A DNA stretch of 64,000 bases from Trichomonas vaginalis G3 (GCF_026262505.1 NC_067208.1:13029962-13093961); one strand, 5' to 3'. Numbered from the stretch's first letter, positions 32,020 to 42,019 are shown. The notes: a model not told the origin generated them from the letters alone. Numbers and translations: made by a program.

Positions 32020-32461
32020 GCCCACTAGAATGGCACATGCAGACCGACAATAGTCCACTGAAGCACTTTGTCGGTCGGAATTCAATGATATTATTCGGAA
32101 AATATCTATAATATATATATATTTATGAATATACATCTTTGTTTTTCCATTAATAATAACAATTATTTTCATAAACAAACAAAAAATAATCTCTAAATTT
32201 GAATACAAATTTTTTTGTTTTAACTAAAATTGTTTGAATTAATTTCGAGACTCCTAATATAAATAAACACAATTTTAAGCTCGCTAACACTCAAATTTCT
32301 GATATTTACAAATTATTAAAAAACATATGTTCATAATAGAATTAATTCAAATCCTAATTTTCCATAATTGAATCAAAAAAAAGTCTCATCACACTTTTCA
32401 ATGCTCGATTTTTAAAAACTGTTTAAAAATGGAGCTTATATTGAAATAGTGTAGAGACTAA

Positions 32462-32527
32462 AAATTACCTCAGACTTTTCAGAGGATTGAGTTTCCACTC
32501 AATCCTCTGAAAAGTCTGAGGTAATTT
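32462..32527. repeat. Perfect 30-bp hairpin
   Basis: Arms 32462-32491 and 32498-32527 are exact reverse complements around the 6-base loop TTTCCA. The surrounding 32090-32690 is A/T-rich and shows no gene. Confidence 0.95.
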
Positions 32528-32696
32528 GCAAAATTAATTTTCGAAAATTTTGTAATTTTTCAAAATTTAAACGTGTCGTTTCGAATTTCGAAAATCGTAA
32601 AATTTTGGCGGGATAAATTTCAATACTATTCAATTTTCAATTAGATTTAAAATGTTTTTGGCGCTATTGGTTTTGACACTTCATTTTCCCGATAAT

Positions 32697-33228
32697 GCGT
32701 GAACTATGTAGTTACCTACATCATAGGATGCTCCATGCATCAGATCCAGTGCACGGGATCTGTTTTATGAAGCAAAACTTATATTTTCTTAAGTTTCTAA
32801 GATTCACGCACCTCCTGAGAGGGATAACTGTTATGTTTACGGGAAAATTATATCAAAAACATAACAGATTTGTCAATGTTTATCATCAGATAAGCATTGA
32901 TTAAATTTTCGTTGATTTATCAACGAAAATAACACCATTGGTTTTGTCTAATAAATCAATGGTGTAGCCAGCAAGAAACGCAAATTTTTGCTGGCTTATT
33001 TAAATGCATCAAATTGGATTGCTACTTACTAGCATTTCAATTTGATGCATAATATCAATCCCTCTCAGGAGGCATATAGTATATATAATTATCAATTAGA
33101 TTCTATTTTTTTTTAATTTATTAAAAAAAAAAGATACGAATCCTGCCGGCAAACATTATATGGGCACCATCGTTGATGGAGAACGAAGAAATTTCTTCGT
33201 TCGGAGATCGTTTGCCATCTCCAGTAGG
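32697..33228. repeat. Nested hairpin cluster
   Basis: GCGTGAA (32697) pairs with TTCACGC (32803). CCTCCTGAGAGGGAT (32811) pairs with ATCCCTCTCAGGAGG (33058) and encloses further hairpins such as CTGTTATGTTT/AAACATAACAG, ACACCATTGGTTTT/AATCAATGGTGT, GCCAGCAA/TTGCTGGC and GCATCAAATTG/CAATTTGATGC. A further hairpin block follows at 33136-33228. No credible coding sequence. Confidence 0.85.
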
Positions 33229-33344
33229 ATGTTGAATAACATAAATATAAATTTTTTAAAAATATTTCGTATCAAGAATCTAGTATATTGAAAATTTCGA
33301 ATAATCCATGGTTTGATCCGCGCTTTTTTTTCCCATGAATGTTT

Positions 33345-33400
33345 AGCTCAATGTAGGTCAGGTATGTGGGGCTTCCAGGGGCTGCGCCCCTTCTAGCCCC
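33345..33400. mobile_element. Probable left end of Maverick D, with terminal hairpin
   Basis: Contains GTGGGGCTTCCAGG, an inner hairpin GGGGCTGCGCCCC, and CTAGCCCC at 33366-33400, exactly matching in length and outer stem the inverted block at 58979-59013. The end itself is placed at AGCTCAATGTA (33345) by comparison with AGTAAATGTA at 59036. Exact ends are uncertain. Confidence 0.55.
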
Positions 33401-33495
33401 TAAAACTGACAAAACTTTGACCGAGTAGTTTTTTGTGCTGAACAAAAAGTGTCATATAAACATCTGTCAAAAACCGCTTTTTAACTTCACTTAAA

Positions 33496-36400
33496 ATGCC
33501 ACGTAAGCTACGTAAGAATATACGTAAGAGGAAGGGAGCATTGAAACATCCAATAGTAAAACTGACACCACAACAACAGTTGCAACAACAAATGATGAAT
33601 GACCCCACTATGTTGCAACAAATGTCAAGCAACCCTATGCTTTTAAACCGAGTTATTGGTGCACAGAGTGGAGGTTTAAGAGCGGCACTTTTAGCGAAAA
33701 TGGCAGGCTATGGTGGAGCTGCAGACGGAACAGCTTATAACCCTCAAAGTCAAATGAATTTGAGTTCACTCAAAAATCAAATAACAGATGTCAAAAAGTC
33801 AAACATAGACATACAGAAACAAATAAGTGAAAACGAAAAGAAACTAGAATATGACAGACACACAAAGAAACTCAATGAGTTAAACGTAGAGAAAAAGAAG
33901 AAAGAAGAACAACTGAAAGAACTAAGTACAGAGGAATATGCGAAAAAAGTGTCAGAAAAAGCAGCAGAAGTAGCAAAAATGGAACAAGATGTTATAAATT
34001 TGAAAAACCATACTACTCAATATAAAGTACTGAAAGATGAAGAGATAAAACAAAAAGCCCTGAAGACATATATGGATAGCGATGAGTATAAAAAAGAAGT
34101 TGAAGCAAATGTAAAGGCAGAAAAACTTTTACAGTTGCAAAACCAAACCGTACAGTATGAAAACTTAGCACAAGAAAGTAAAAATAACGACGCAGCCATG
34201 CAAAAGGCAATGAAAAGCGCAGAATATATAAAAGCTAATAATGACTGGTTAGATGCCCAAGCCAACGCCAAAGCAGCCCAACTTATAGGGTCAATAAGGA
34301 CAAAAATACAAGCGGATGAAGACAGTTCAAATGAAGCTTTAATGAATGCTGACTTTAAGAATGCCTTCGAAGCTCTTCATAGTAAGGTGAAACTAGTGAA
34401 CGACTTCTCATCTGGAAAGAAACTGAAGTCTGAAGGTTTCGACAAAGAGTTAAGAGAAGTAGCACAAAATATGACGAAAATAACAGATGCAGCAACGAGA
34501 CAGGCAGTTCAAAGTGCCTATGACGCCGTTAGAGCAACTGTTGTGGAAAGTCAAGAAAAAGAGTTACAACAGACCAAAACAGACCTAGTAAATGCTTTCT
34601 TAAAAACGAAAAGTCAGGTAGGACATTATGCTGCAGATGGAACATATGTGCCAGCTGGTGGAACTTATATACCAGCTGGTGGAACTTATATACTAGCTAG
34701 TGGAACTTATATACCACCAAACCCTCCAAGAGAAGCACCTGCACCAGGACTACCTAAAACATTTACATCGTCACATGGACACAGACACAGGCATGCACCA
34801 AAACCAACACAACAACCAACAGTTCAAAATCCAGCACAACAACAACAACCAACAGTTCAAAATCCAGCACCACAACCAACAGTTCAAAACACTGCACAGC
34901 AACCAACAGTTCAAAACCCTGCACAACAACAACCACAACCAGAGCAAGGACATAAAAGAAGTAGAGAACAAGGAAACCAAGAATTCTTAAAAATGCTTAA
35001 GGAAGATTATGGTTACCCAGATACTCTTGACTTTAGTGACAGATATAAAGAAGCTATTAGAAAGTTCAAGGAAGGAAATACTGACCCGAACCTATTTAGC
35101 TTTATGGTTCAGCACCAAATGGGATATAATTTCAAACCTGGAAAATACAAACTCGCTAAGGGATATGATTTAATAGCATATCATCCAAATGACATGAATG
35201 AATTTACTCCAAGATATTTGGTGTCAGAGATAAATGATAATTCAACTCTCTTCATGAAACGCGTAAAAAATAGAGACGGAACGAAAGAAGAAAGGCTTAT
35301 GAATGCGGATGACTTAAATAGGGAACTTGTTGAAAACGGTCTCGGAATATATGAAATGCCAGCAGATGAGGTACAAGAAACTCAACAGGAAGAAGTTCAG
35401 ATACAACCAGACATGGAAGAAATAGTTCAGCAACAACAGCTAGAAGAGCCTGAAGGAAACGAACAAGTCCCTCCTTTGGAAACTAACTTCACAGAACTAG
35501 ATGAAGATTTGGAACAGCCGAAAAATCTTGACCCTCAACAAGTGTATGCGGAGAATATGGAATCTTTCCAAGAGTCTAAGAAAAATTCGGCTGACATAGT
35601 AGAAGAATATCGAAAAATGTTCGCCGACATACAAAAGACTCCAACATCAGATGAAAATATTCAGCATAGAATGGAAGTACTGAAAGAAAATGTACGCAAA
35701 TACAACAATCCTTTTTACTTACGACCATATAACGTTCAATCTTTGGCTGAACTCGGTGAAAATAAAAGGTTAAATTTCAACAAAACATATAGAAATGAAA
35801 CATTGTTTAAAGTTCATTCAGAACCTAACCAATATGGAAACAAACCTACTTTTGTTTCTGCAGACTATGGAACTACAATGAGATGGGGTCATAAAGCTAA
35901 TCCGGATAGGTGGTTCATAAACTTACAACCACAATTCCAAGAAGTTGTAGACGCAATGGAAGTGAATGGTGAACGAGATATAGCTGGTATTTTAAGCGCG
36001 GCTTTAATGCCATTGAAAGATATGAAACATGCAGATATTTTGGACCAGTATGAAATGAACATGGCTGATGGAAATATAACACCTGACGTTCTAGAACATT
36101 TATCTCAAAGAACTACACAGAACCATAGAGATGGTATATTTGGTGAAGAGTTTAGAAAGAAAGTTAGGGAGAGAGAAGGAAGAGAACCTATTGTACATGA
36201 CCTTGCAAACGAAAGTTTACAAAATGTCATAAAAACTTACTTTGCAGACAATGAACCGAGAAGGGATGAATATTTAAGAAAACTCAAATGGACAGTACCA
36301 AATGAAATGTTAGTATTGAAAAACATGTTCCTTGACAAAATAAAACCAACTACAGAAATAAACGACGCAAGACTGAAAGATTGGGTAAAAGCTTTCCCAT

Positions 36401-36520
36401 TCACAAAAGATATAGTTGGTAACATGGAAAGAAAACCAGAATGGCTACAAAAACATATATTTGGAAACGAGCTTATTCCATATGGACAAGCTCTGTTTGA
36501 AGAGCTTGAACCGGAAACTC
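33496..36520 (+). CDS. Large Gln-rich structural-type protein, C-terminus cut by element C
   Basis: Open from MPRKLRKNIRKRKGALKHP for about 1,008 native codons; the open frame runs on into the inserted TIR to 36642. Order of parts: basic N-terminus; Gln/Met-rich stretch; long coiled coil (about residues 90-330); short GGTYIPA repeats near 380-415; His-rich patch; PTVQNPAQQ repeats; then an acidic region and a globular C-terminal part (FYLRPYNVQSLAELGENKR, MRWGHKANPDRWF, LEHLSQRTTQNHRDGIFGEE). No family recognised. It sits just inside the end of element D, so a virion protein is likely. The missing C-terminus was not found elsewhere in the window. Confidence 0.65.
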
Positions 36521-36792
36521 AGTTAGTATACAAGTCTCGTGTATGGAGGCACTGCGTTCCTCCATACGCAATACTTGTGAATTTGACACTTTACAAAACC
36601 GTTAACGTATATTTTACAACACAAACACAAACACCAACTTAACCTTAAATATTTATAAAGCCGCCAACCACTTCACCTCACTACTGTAAAAAATAAACGT
36701 TCTCACTTACAAAAGTATTGCAACTCTTCCCATTGCTGTGCTTCACACAATAGTTCATATTCTTCAGTATCGCTGCTGTCGCTCCAATCGTC
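36521..36792. mobile_element. Duplicated outer piece of the Maverick C left end
   Basis: 272 bp repeated in direct tandem at 36793-37064. Starts AGTTAGTATAC after the flank AAACTC, includes the GGAGGCACTGCGTTCCTCC hairpin and the 3' end of the acidic gene, and stops within CGTCAG, where the next copy begins. The shared CAG at the joint suggests a microhomology-driven duplication. Confidence 0.8.
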
Positions 36793-37445
36793 AGTTAGTA
36801 TACAAGTCTCGTGTATGGAGGCACTGCGTTCCTCCATACGCAATACTTGTGAATTTGACACTTTACAAAACCGTTAACGTATATTTTACAACACAAACAC
36901 AAACACCAACTTAACCTTAAATATTTATAAAGCCGCCAACCACTTCACCTCACTACTGTAAAAAATAAACGTTCTCACTTACAAAAGTATTGCAACTCTT
37001 CCCATTGCTGTGCTTCACACAATAGTTCATATTCTTCAGTATCGCTGCTGTCGCTCCAATCGTCAGAGTCAAAGTCACTGTCAAAATAAATGTTAGTAAG
37101 TTTTGACAAAGCTAATGAAACACGCTTACCGTTTGTATCGTATGCTTGTATAAACTTTCCATTCTTCATTCCTTCATAAACGCTCAAACTAACTTTACCC
37201 TTTCTCCCTCGTATCTGATAGAATGTATTTTCACGAGGAACGAAGAACAAATTCTTGAACTCATGACCGTTGTAGTTTGTTATCTCAATAGTTTTCGTCA
37301 TTTACATCCAAATAAAATAAAAATAAAATAAAAAATAAACTTAAAATTAATGATATCACCACCCTCACACGTATGAAAACATAGCACAAAAATAAATTTA
37401 GGTGAAGTGGTGAGATCTCACCTCTTTTTTCACCTGTTTTTTCAC
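36793..37445. mobile_element. Left terminal inverted repeat of Maverick C
   Basis: Complete TIR of about 650 bp, inverted relative to 28755-29395. It carries the intact acidic gene and ends at the GGTGA module. The pairing with element B's right end shows that B and C belong to one family although they show different halves. Confidence 0.8.
36975..37301 (-). CDS. Acidic protein encoded inside the TIR (element C)
   Basis: 108 codons, intact. EITNYNGHEFKNLFFVPREN, KVSLSVYEGMKNGKFIQAYD, LALSKLTNIYFDSDF, then an Asp/Ser/Glu tract and WEELQYFCK. Small acidic protein with a likely beta-rich N-terminal half. Homologues: 14495-14779 and 28898-29213. Placement in both TIRs would double its dose and might link its expression to element ends. 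No family recognised. Confidence 0.7.
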   Translation of the reverse strand: MTKTIEITNYNGHEFKNLFFVPRENTFYQIRGRKGKVSLSVYEGMKNGKFIQAYDTNGKRVSLALSKLTNIYFDSDFDSDDWSDSSDTEEYELLCEAQQWEELQYFCK

Positions 37446-37446
37446 C
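37400..37446. terminator. GGTGA palindrome module
   Basis: AGGTGAAGTGGTGAGATCTCACCTC plus two TTTTTTCACC repeats, between the TIR gene's promoter side and the 3' end of 37456-37983. Confidence 0.45.
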
Positions 37447-37455
37447 CACTTGAAT

Positions 37456-37983
37456 TCATTGCTTTATAACTCTCTTCCTTGGTTTCTTTTTAGTTGCTTT
37501 CTTCACGTCTGTCTCCAACTTGACTGTCTTTCTTCTTCGTCCGTAATGATACCAGTTACTTCCACCAGTCAATGGGTCAAATGGTCGTTCATAAGGGTTT
37601 CCATACATTCCATAAGGTCCGTATGGATAAACCGCTGGTGGAGAAGAAACATTTTCTTTAGTTCCATCGACTCTATTTAAATGCATTGTTTCACCTTTCA
37701 TCTGGTCATTAAAGTCTTTTGCGTGTTTTGCAAACTCATCGTCCTTTCCTAAAGCATTTTCTGACTCAGTCGCAACCAAATTGGATGCTTTATTTATGAG
37801 CCCTATTTTATTTAATCTTAACTTCTTTGCAACCCAGCCTCCAATCTTTCCTTTATTTGCGTCTAATGTCTTTGAAACCCTTCCTCCACTCATTTTATTT
37901 ACTGCGTCATAAGCTCCAAGTGCTTTTGCTCCAAATGCTAATGCTTTTGTTCCCATTGCGCCTAAAGCTGCCCAAGCTACCAT
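37456..37983 (-). CDS. Ala/Gly-rich small protein, virion candidate
   Basis: 175 codons. N-terminus MVAWAALGAMGTKALAFGAK, an amphipathic or hydrophobic Ala/Gly helix. The middle, GKIGGWVAKKLRLNKIGL, is basic. Then a Tyr/Pro/Gly tract (YPYGPYGMYGNPYERP) and a strongly basic end (RRRKTVKLETDVKKATKKKP). This layout recalls internal capsid proteins with a membrane-active N-terminus, as also suspected for 53458 and 57346. Role inferred from pattern only. Confidence 0.55.
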   Translation of the reverse strand: MVAWAALGAMGTKALAFGAKALGAYDAVNKMSGGRVSKTLDANKGKIGGWVAKKLRLNKIGLINKASNLVATESENALGKDDEFAKHAKDFNDQMKGETMHLNRVDGTKENVSSPPAVYPYGPYGMYGNPYERPFDPLTGGSNWYHYGRRRKTVKLETDVKKATKKKPRKRVIKQ

Positions 37984-38208
37984 TTACACCATATTAAAAT
38001 CATCTCTCTTCAATATTATCTCATAAAAGTTCTCGTTACTGGAGAAAGTCAATGAAACATAAACATTCTCACGTGCTTCGCCCTCACCGCTTTGCGGTCT
38101 ATCTAACTTATTTCTTATATCATCTATACGCTTCAAAATGTCTGAACAATTGCTAACATCTTCTACAACAGTTATTTCATCATGAATGACCTTCAAGAAC
38201 AAGCTCAT
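37984..38208 (-). CDS. Small hypothetical protein, 74 aa
   Basis: Starts MSLFLKVIHDEITVVEDVSN and ends IILKRDDFNMV; the stop abuts the start of 37456-37983, and its own start abuts the stop of 38209. The tight minus-strand packing supports a real gene. No family recognised. Confidence 0.55.
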   Translation of the reverse strand: MSLFLKVIHDEITVVEDVSNCSDILKRIDDIRNKLDRPQSGEGEARENVYVSLTFSSNENFYEIILKRDDFNMV

Positions 38209-39089
38209 TTAATATGCTATTAAAATCATCTCAATAATGAGTCCATCCTTTCCGTCTTTGGGTAGCACAACATCTTTCATTGAAGAAGGTTCGACAAGTC
38301 TTATGTTAAACTTACTGACAAAGTTTGTTATACTATAATGCTTCGGCGGCGAATACATGTAGTTTGAAAGACATAATATAGATTCTTCAGCAAATTCACT
38401 TATACTGGATTTTATAACAATGTTCTCACGAGACCAAACGCCACCAATTGACAATCTTGTAAGCAATCCTGCTGAACCTTCAACTGTAAACGTCGATGGT
38501 AACATTCCACGAAGGTCATCTATTGACATCGTTGAGTCACTGTATTTAAATATTTTCTTAAAGCAATCGTCATTATCTAACCATGCAATAGCTTTGAAGT
38601 TTTCATTCGAATATACATCTGCTTCATTAAATGTAAAACCTGACTTCTTTGCAGAGATGACTTTAAAATCTATTGAGTTTGTTTCAAAATTATATGCTAT
38701 GGTAACTTCTGAAGGTAATGGATGTCCTTCCGCAGTCAGTTGTTCTCTCACTACCGTTTGAAGCTTTGTGTTAAAAACTTTCATGTCATCCCTGTGTCTA
38801 GGTTCACATACACAGCAACAGGAAAACTATCTTGCTTCTTTGTTTCATCATTATACCTCAAAACATTAAAGTTCTTCAATAATATTGTTCTTCCTGCTGG
38901 AATACTTCGAACCTGTCTTATTTCAATAGCTTTCTCACCTCCTACATACTCTACCCAGTGTCTTGGATATTCATAAGTATACTGACTTTCTTGAATTTTG
39001 GTTGGTTTCATCATAACATGTTCATAGTATATCTTTATACTCTTGTCAGTTAGACTCGGTGCTATGTTCTGAATATTTCTGACTTGCAT
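38209..39089 (-). pseudogene. Penton-like protein of element C, split in two frames
   Basis: Start MQVRNIQNIAPSL at 39089. The first frame ends at DTGMT with the stop overlapping the ATG of the second frame (38784), which runs to IEMILIAY. The halves align with the single frames at 49582-50442 and 56496-57343 (YEYPRHWVEYVGGEKAIEIR corresponds to YRFDYPIRWLQSPSDAKAIG), so one indel is the simplest reading. Overlapping genes remain possible. It diverges from the ATPase with only 16 bp between start codons. Confidence 0.6.
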
Positions 39090-39105
39090 TTTTAATGGAG
39101 ATAAA
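39090..39105. promoter_or_regulatory. Very short divergent promoter, penton-like/ATPase
   Basis: Only TTTTAATGGAGATAAA separates the two start codons. ATTTTTAT/GATAAAA-type spacers recur at 42005-42019 and 56479-56495, all between divergent capsid-class genes. Confidence 0.45.
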
Positions 39106-39993
39106 ATGAAGCATTTAATACATGACGTAGATGAAGACATGAATGAAAGCAGTGAAAAGCTCAACAGTTCTCTCATTCTTCCTTTCAGTAAGGACTATGA
39201 GTTCTGTTCAAATGGTGTTTATTTCTATTGTGGAAAGATGGGTTCAGGTAAGACATTTAACCTCATTCGTCATATACTCATAACAGAACGTTTAGGAAAT
39301 GACTCTTACTATGACCAAATCATTATATCAGCAACTTCAGACTCTATGGATTCAACAGCGAAAACATTTATGTCAAAAGTTCAAGCCTCTGTCGTTAAAG
39401 TTCCAGATAGCGAACTCATTGAATTTCTTCAACGTTACATTCGACGTAAGAGAAAATATTATGCTATTGTAGAGTTCATACAGTCAGGAATGCAAAAGAC
39501 TTCAGAAGAGATGGAAAGAATTATTGACAAACACCACTTACGTCAATACTCAGGAGTTTACGATATGAAACGACTGACAAACTACATTCTATCAAAACTT
39601 TCAAAATACCCCTTCAAAAAGTATCCTTCAAACACTTTATTAGTTTGTGACGACTTCGCCGGAAAAGGTTTAGTGTCAAAACCAGACTCACCATTAGCTA
39701 ACATCATAACTAAAGTCAGACATTACCATTTAACTGTAGCAATACTTATGCAAACATGGCGTTTTCTTGCTTTAAACATAAAACGTCTCATAACTGACTT
39801 CGTTATCTTTCAAGGTTTCTCACGTTATGATATTGAACTCATTTGGAAACAGTCAGGTATAACATTACCTTTTGAAGAAATTTGGGAAGCATATAAGTCT
39901 CTCATCTCTCCTCGTTCATACCTTGAGATTCATATCATGACTAATACCATTAAAGTCAAAAATATTCCATGGGAACGACCAACATTGTTTTAA
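39106..39993 (+). CDS. Genome-packaging ATPase (FtsK/HerA, A32 type)
   Basis: 295 codons, intact. Walker A GKMGSGKT at residues 43-50 and Walker B LLVCDDFAG near 179-187. A downstream VAILMQTWRFL (sensor-like Gln) and NIKRLITDFVIFQG match the A32-like packaging ATPases of Mavericks and large DNA viruses. It would pump element DNA into the capsid. The C-terminal part is shared with the partial gene at 63694-64000. Motifs are complete, so this copy could be active. Confidence 0.88.
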   Translation: MKHLIHDVDEDMNESSEKLNSSLILPFSKDYEFCSNGVYFYCGKMGSGKTFNLIRHILITERLGNDSYYDQIIISATSDSMDSTAKTFMSKVQASVVKVPDSELIEFLQRYIRRKRKYYAIVEFIQSGMQKTSEEMERIIDKHHLRQYSGVYDMKRLTNYILSKLSKYPFKKYPSNTLLVCDDFAGKGLVSKPDSPLANIITKVRHYHLTVAILMQTWRFLALNIKRLITDFVIFQGFSRYDIELIWKQSGITLPFEEIWEAYKSLISPRSYLEIHIMTNTIKVKNIPWERPTLF

Positions 39994-40391
39994 AGTTTAA
40001 CCTTCAATTGACTGATGGTAAACAAATTCCATGCATCTCTGTCGCCATTTCTGTTAATATTTTTGCTGTCATTCATATCATCCACTTCCCCATCCGTTAG
40101 CTTTTGAGGATATGTGTTAGAATAGCTGTTCTTAAATGAAGGCTTTTCACCTTTGAGAGCATAAACTCTATAACTTTCTGCATACTTTATGTTTGAACCT
40201 CCTGAGCCATCATTGACATAAATTTTTATAGGCTTCCACCCTTTGTTCATATTCCTGCTTCTTCCCTTTGCTCTTTTGTTCAGTAGTTCTACATCTTTAT
40301 ACACAGCACCTGTCTCAGTGAATTCAACAATATTTTCATTCGTTAGCTTTACATTCAAACCCTTGTCGAGTATATTGTTCATTTCATACAT
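39990..40391 (-). CDS. Hypothetical Maverick protein, 133 aa
   Basis: Start taken at MYEMNNILDKGLNV (40391); the open frame upstream is overlapped by the divergent gene at 40417. Strand-like segments (VKLTNENIVEFTETGAVYKD), a basic middle and a polar Asn/Asp-rich part. The stop overlaps the ATPase stop tail to tail. No family recognised. Confidence 0.5.
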   Translation of the reverse strand: MYEMNNILDKGLNVKLTNENIVEFTETGAVYKDVELLNKRAKGRSRNMNKGWKPIKIYVNDGSGGSNIKYAESYRVYALKGEKPSFKNSYSNTYPQKLTDGEVDDMNDSKNINRNGDRDAWNLFTISQLKVKL

Positions 40392-40416
40392 ATAAAAGGT
40401 TTTTATTCTATATGAA

Positions 40417-41031
40417 ATGAGAAGCAAATCCATCTTAGCTGGTGCCGTTAATGTTCCAATTGAACCAACATCAAATGTTGACTCACGAACGACAAACAAT
40501 ATTGTCATAAAGAACTATAGTTCGGAGTGTTTGAAAGAAAAAGAACCAGAGCTGAAATCCGTGAATTTAAACACAGCTTCAAACGCTAACGCTACATCAG
40601 ATGTTAAGTTAGAGTATCCACCACTGGACCAAATTCTTTCAAGAGAAGCCAACGACAATCCTTACACAAATGTTCAAACAAATCCTTCAGATAACGTAGA
40701 CCATTACCTTCTTCAGTTATACCAAACAATTTTACTCAAAGACGATAAGAAGCTTTTGATAAATCTTATAAGTAAGAACCAAATAATTCTAACAAAGGAG
40801 GACCTTGAAAATGTTATATCACGAAATAACAGGAAAGCAATGTGTCATTGACTATCTCGACCCTGAAATCGAATGCTGTGGTCAAACGCCAATATTCATG
40901 AAAATAGGTAAATCCGCATCATTGAAACACCAGGAACTACAGGAGTTGAGTTTAAGTATAAATATTCGAACGAGTATACAAAACTTTCAACAGAATATAA
41001 GCTTTGTTTGAAATATGTTTTAGTAAATTAA
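40417..41031 (+). pseudogene. Hypothetical structural-type protein, frameshifted
   Basis: Frame 1 from MRSKSILAGAVNVPIEPTSN runs to about 40830, then TGKQCVIDYLDPEIECCGQT in a second frame, then GTTGVEFKYKYSNEYTKLST in a third, ending at 41031. The C-terminal strand pattern suggests a beta-barrel protein of the element. Broken by at least two indels near 40825 and 40905. Confidence 0.45.
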
Positions 41032-41267
41032 AGCAACTTATAGTATCTATCCAAAACTTCTTCAACAGTATCGAACTCATCTTCATAATGCAAACCTAAT
41101 CTTATTGACTTGGTGCAGTTTTCACTAACACAATATTTTTCTGTTCTCTTGACTGACATAACTAATTCATTTGTTTCATCAAACAGCAACAACCAAAGTT
41201 CATGACCTAATACATAACATTCATACTTTATATTTTTAGCTCTGAGTTCTCTTGTAAGCTGTTGCAT
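41028..41267 (-). CDS. Small hypothetical protein, 79 aa
   Basis: MQQLTRELRAKNIKYECYVL to EEVLDRYYKLL; acidic C-terminal half. It overlaps the C-terminus of the upstream minus-strand gene by about 40 bp. No family recognised. Confidence 0.45.
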   Translation of the reverse strand: MQQLTRELRAKNIKYECYVLGHELWLLLFDETNELVMSVKRTEKYCVSENCTKSIRLGLHYEDEFDTVEEVLDRYYKLL

Positions 41268-42004
41268 TTAATATTTTCTAAAAAGTCAACTTCAACAGTC
41301 ATTCGCACTGGTGCCTTCAGTTCTACAGGCTCTCCTTGAAAGTCAACAAGTCTGAATTGCATGTCTTTCAAATTATGAGGACTAATGCGAACCCATTTAC
41401 CTAAATGAGTTGCTATGACAGGAACGTTTGGAATGAACATTGAATTGACTGCATAACAGAAGGATTTATATTCTACTGAACCTTTACTATTAACTCCTGA
41501 AATACTGTGACATTAGCTATTTTTGACTCAATGTACAAACAATTACCATAACATACGTATGGAACAGATTTCATCTCAATCGTTTGTCAACACTTTTCAA
41601 AGGAAATGTCATATGGTATGCTCCCAAAAGAAGTTGTACTCTATGACTCATTCTTGGTATCTTAAACTCCTTCGCATAACTGAACTTCAAAAACTCCTGC
41701 AATAAGTTTAACATTCATTAAGTTTTCTTCGTTATCCTTGTTTATTGTAGTATTTATGAGAGCATTTAACACTCCAGCTAATGTTTCCATCTTATATTCT
41801 ACATTATTGTGAAATCTTATTTCGTGCTTCTTTCCATCTATTTCAAGCTCCATGAAATCTGTTTCATCTGTTATAACGAATGAAGCGATAGTATTGAAGT
41901 CAACCATTTCTGAATGCAAGTGGCTCATTCTGTAGACCTAAGTTTGTTTGTAGCTTTACTGTCCCGTATTCGTTTGGGTCTGTACTTTGCAAATAGAACA
42001 ACAT
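41228..42004 (-). pseudogene. Probable particle protein, multiple frameshifts
   Basis: Best start is MLFYLQSTDPNEYGTVKLQT at 42004. Pieces then read FVITDETDFMELEIDGKKHE, ending near 41662, a short piece with FKIPRMSHRVQLLLGAYHMT, and finally MFIPNVPVIATHLGKWVRIS to MQFRLVDFQGEPVEL. The pattern (N-terminal beta domain, LLLG segment, 'FRLvDfqG.PV.L' ending) is what I associate with minor structural proteins of Maverick-like viruses. No certain family. Divergent from the fibre gene with 15 bp between starts. Confidence 0.45.
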
Positions 42005-42019
42005 TTTATTCTCATTAAA
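42005..42019. promoter_or_regulatory. Very short divergent promoter, structural gene/fibre
   Basis: TTATTCTCATTAAA lies between the two ATGs. TCATT resembles the trichomonad initiator consensus TCA(Y)(T/A), which overlaps start regions in this lineage. Confidence 0.4.

Noticed and set aside
30942-32053. Short frames within the 122-bp array
   Set aside because: They follow the repeat period and appear only where a unit has lost a base.
34700-34990. His/Gln-rich overlapping frame
   Set aside because: Shadow of the Gln-repeat region of the 1048-codon ORF in another frame.
38420-38761. Plus-strand frame of 113 codons
   Set aside because: Antisense to the penton-like gene, with no family features.
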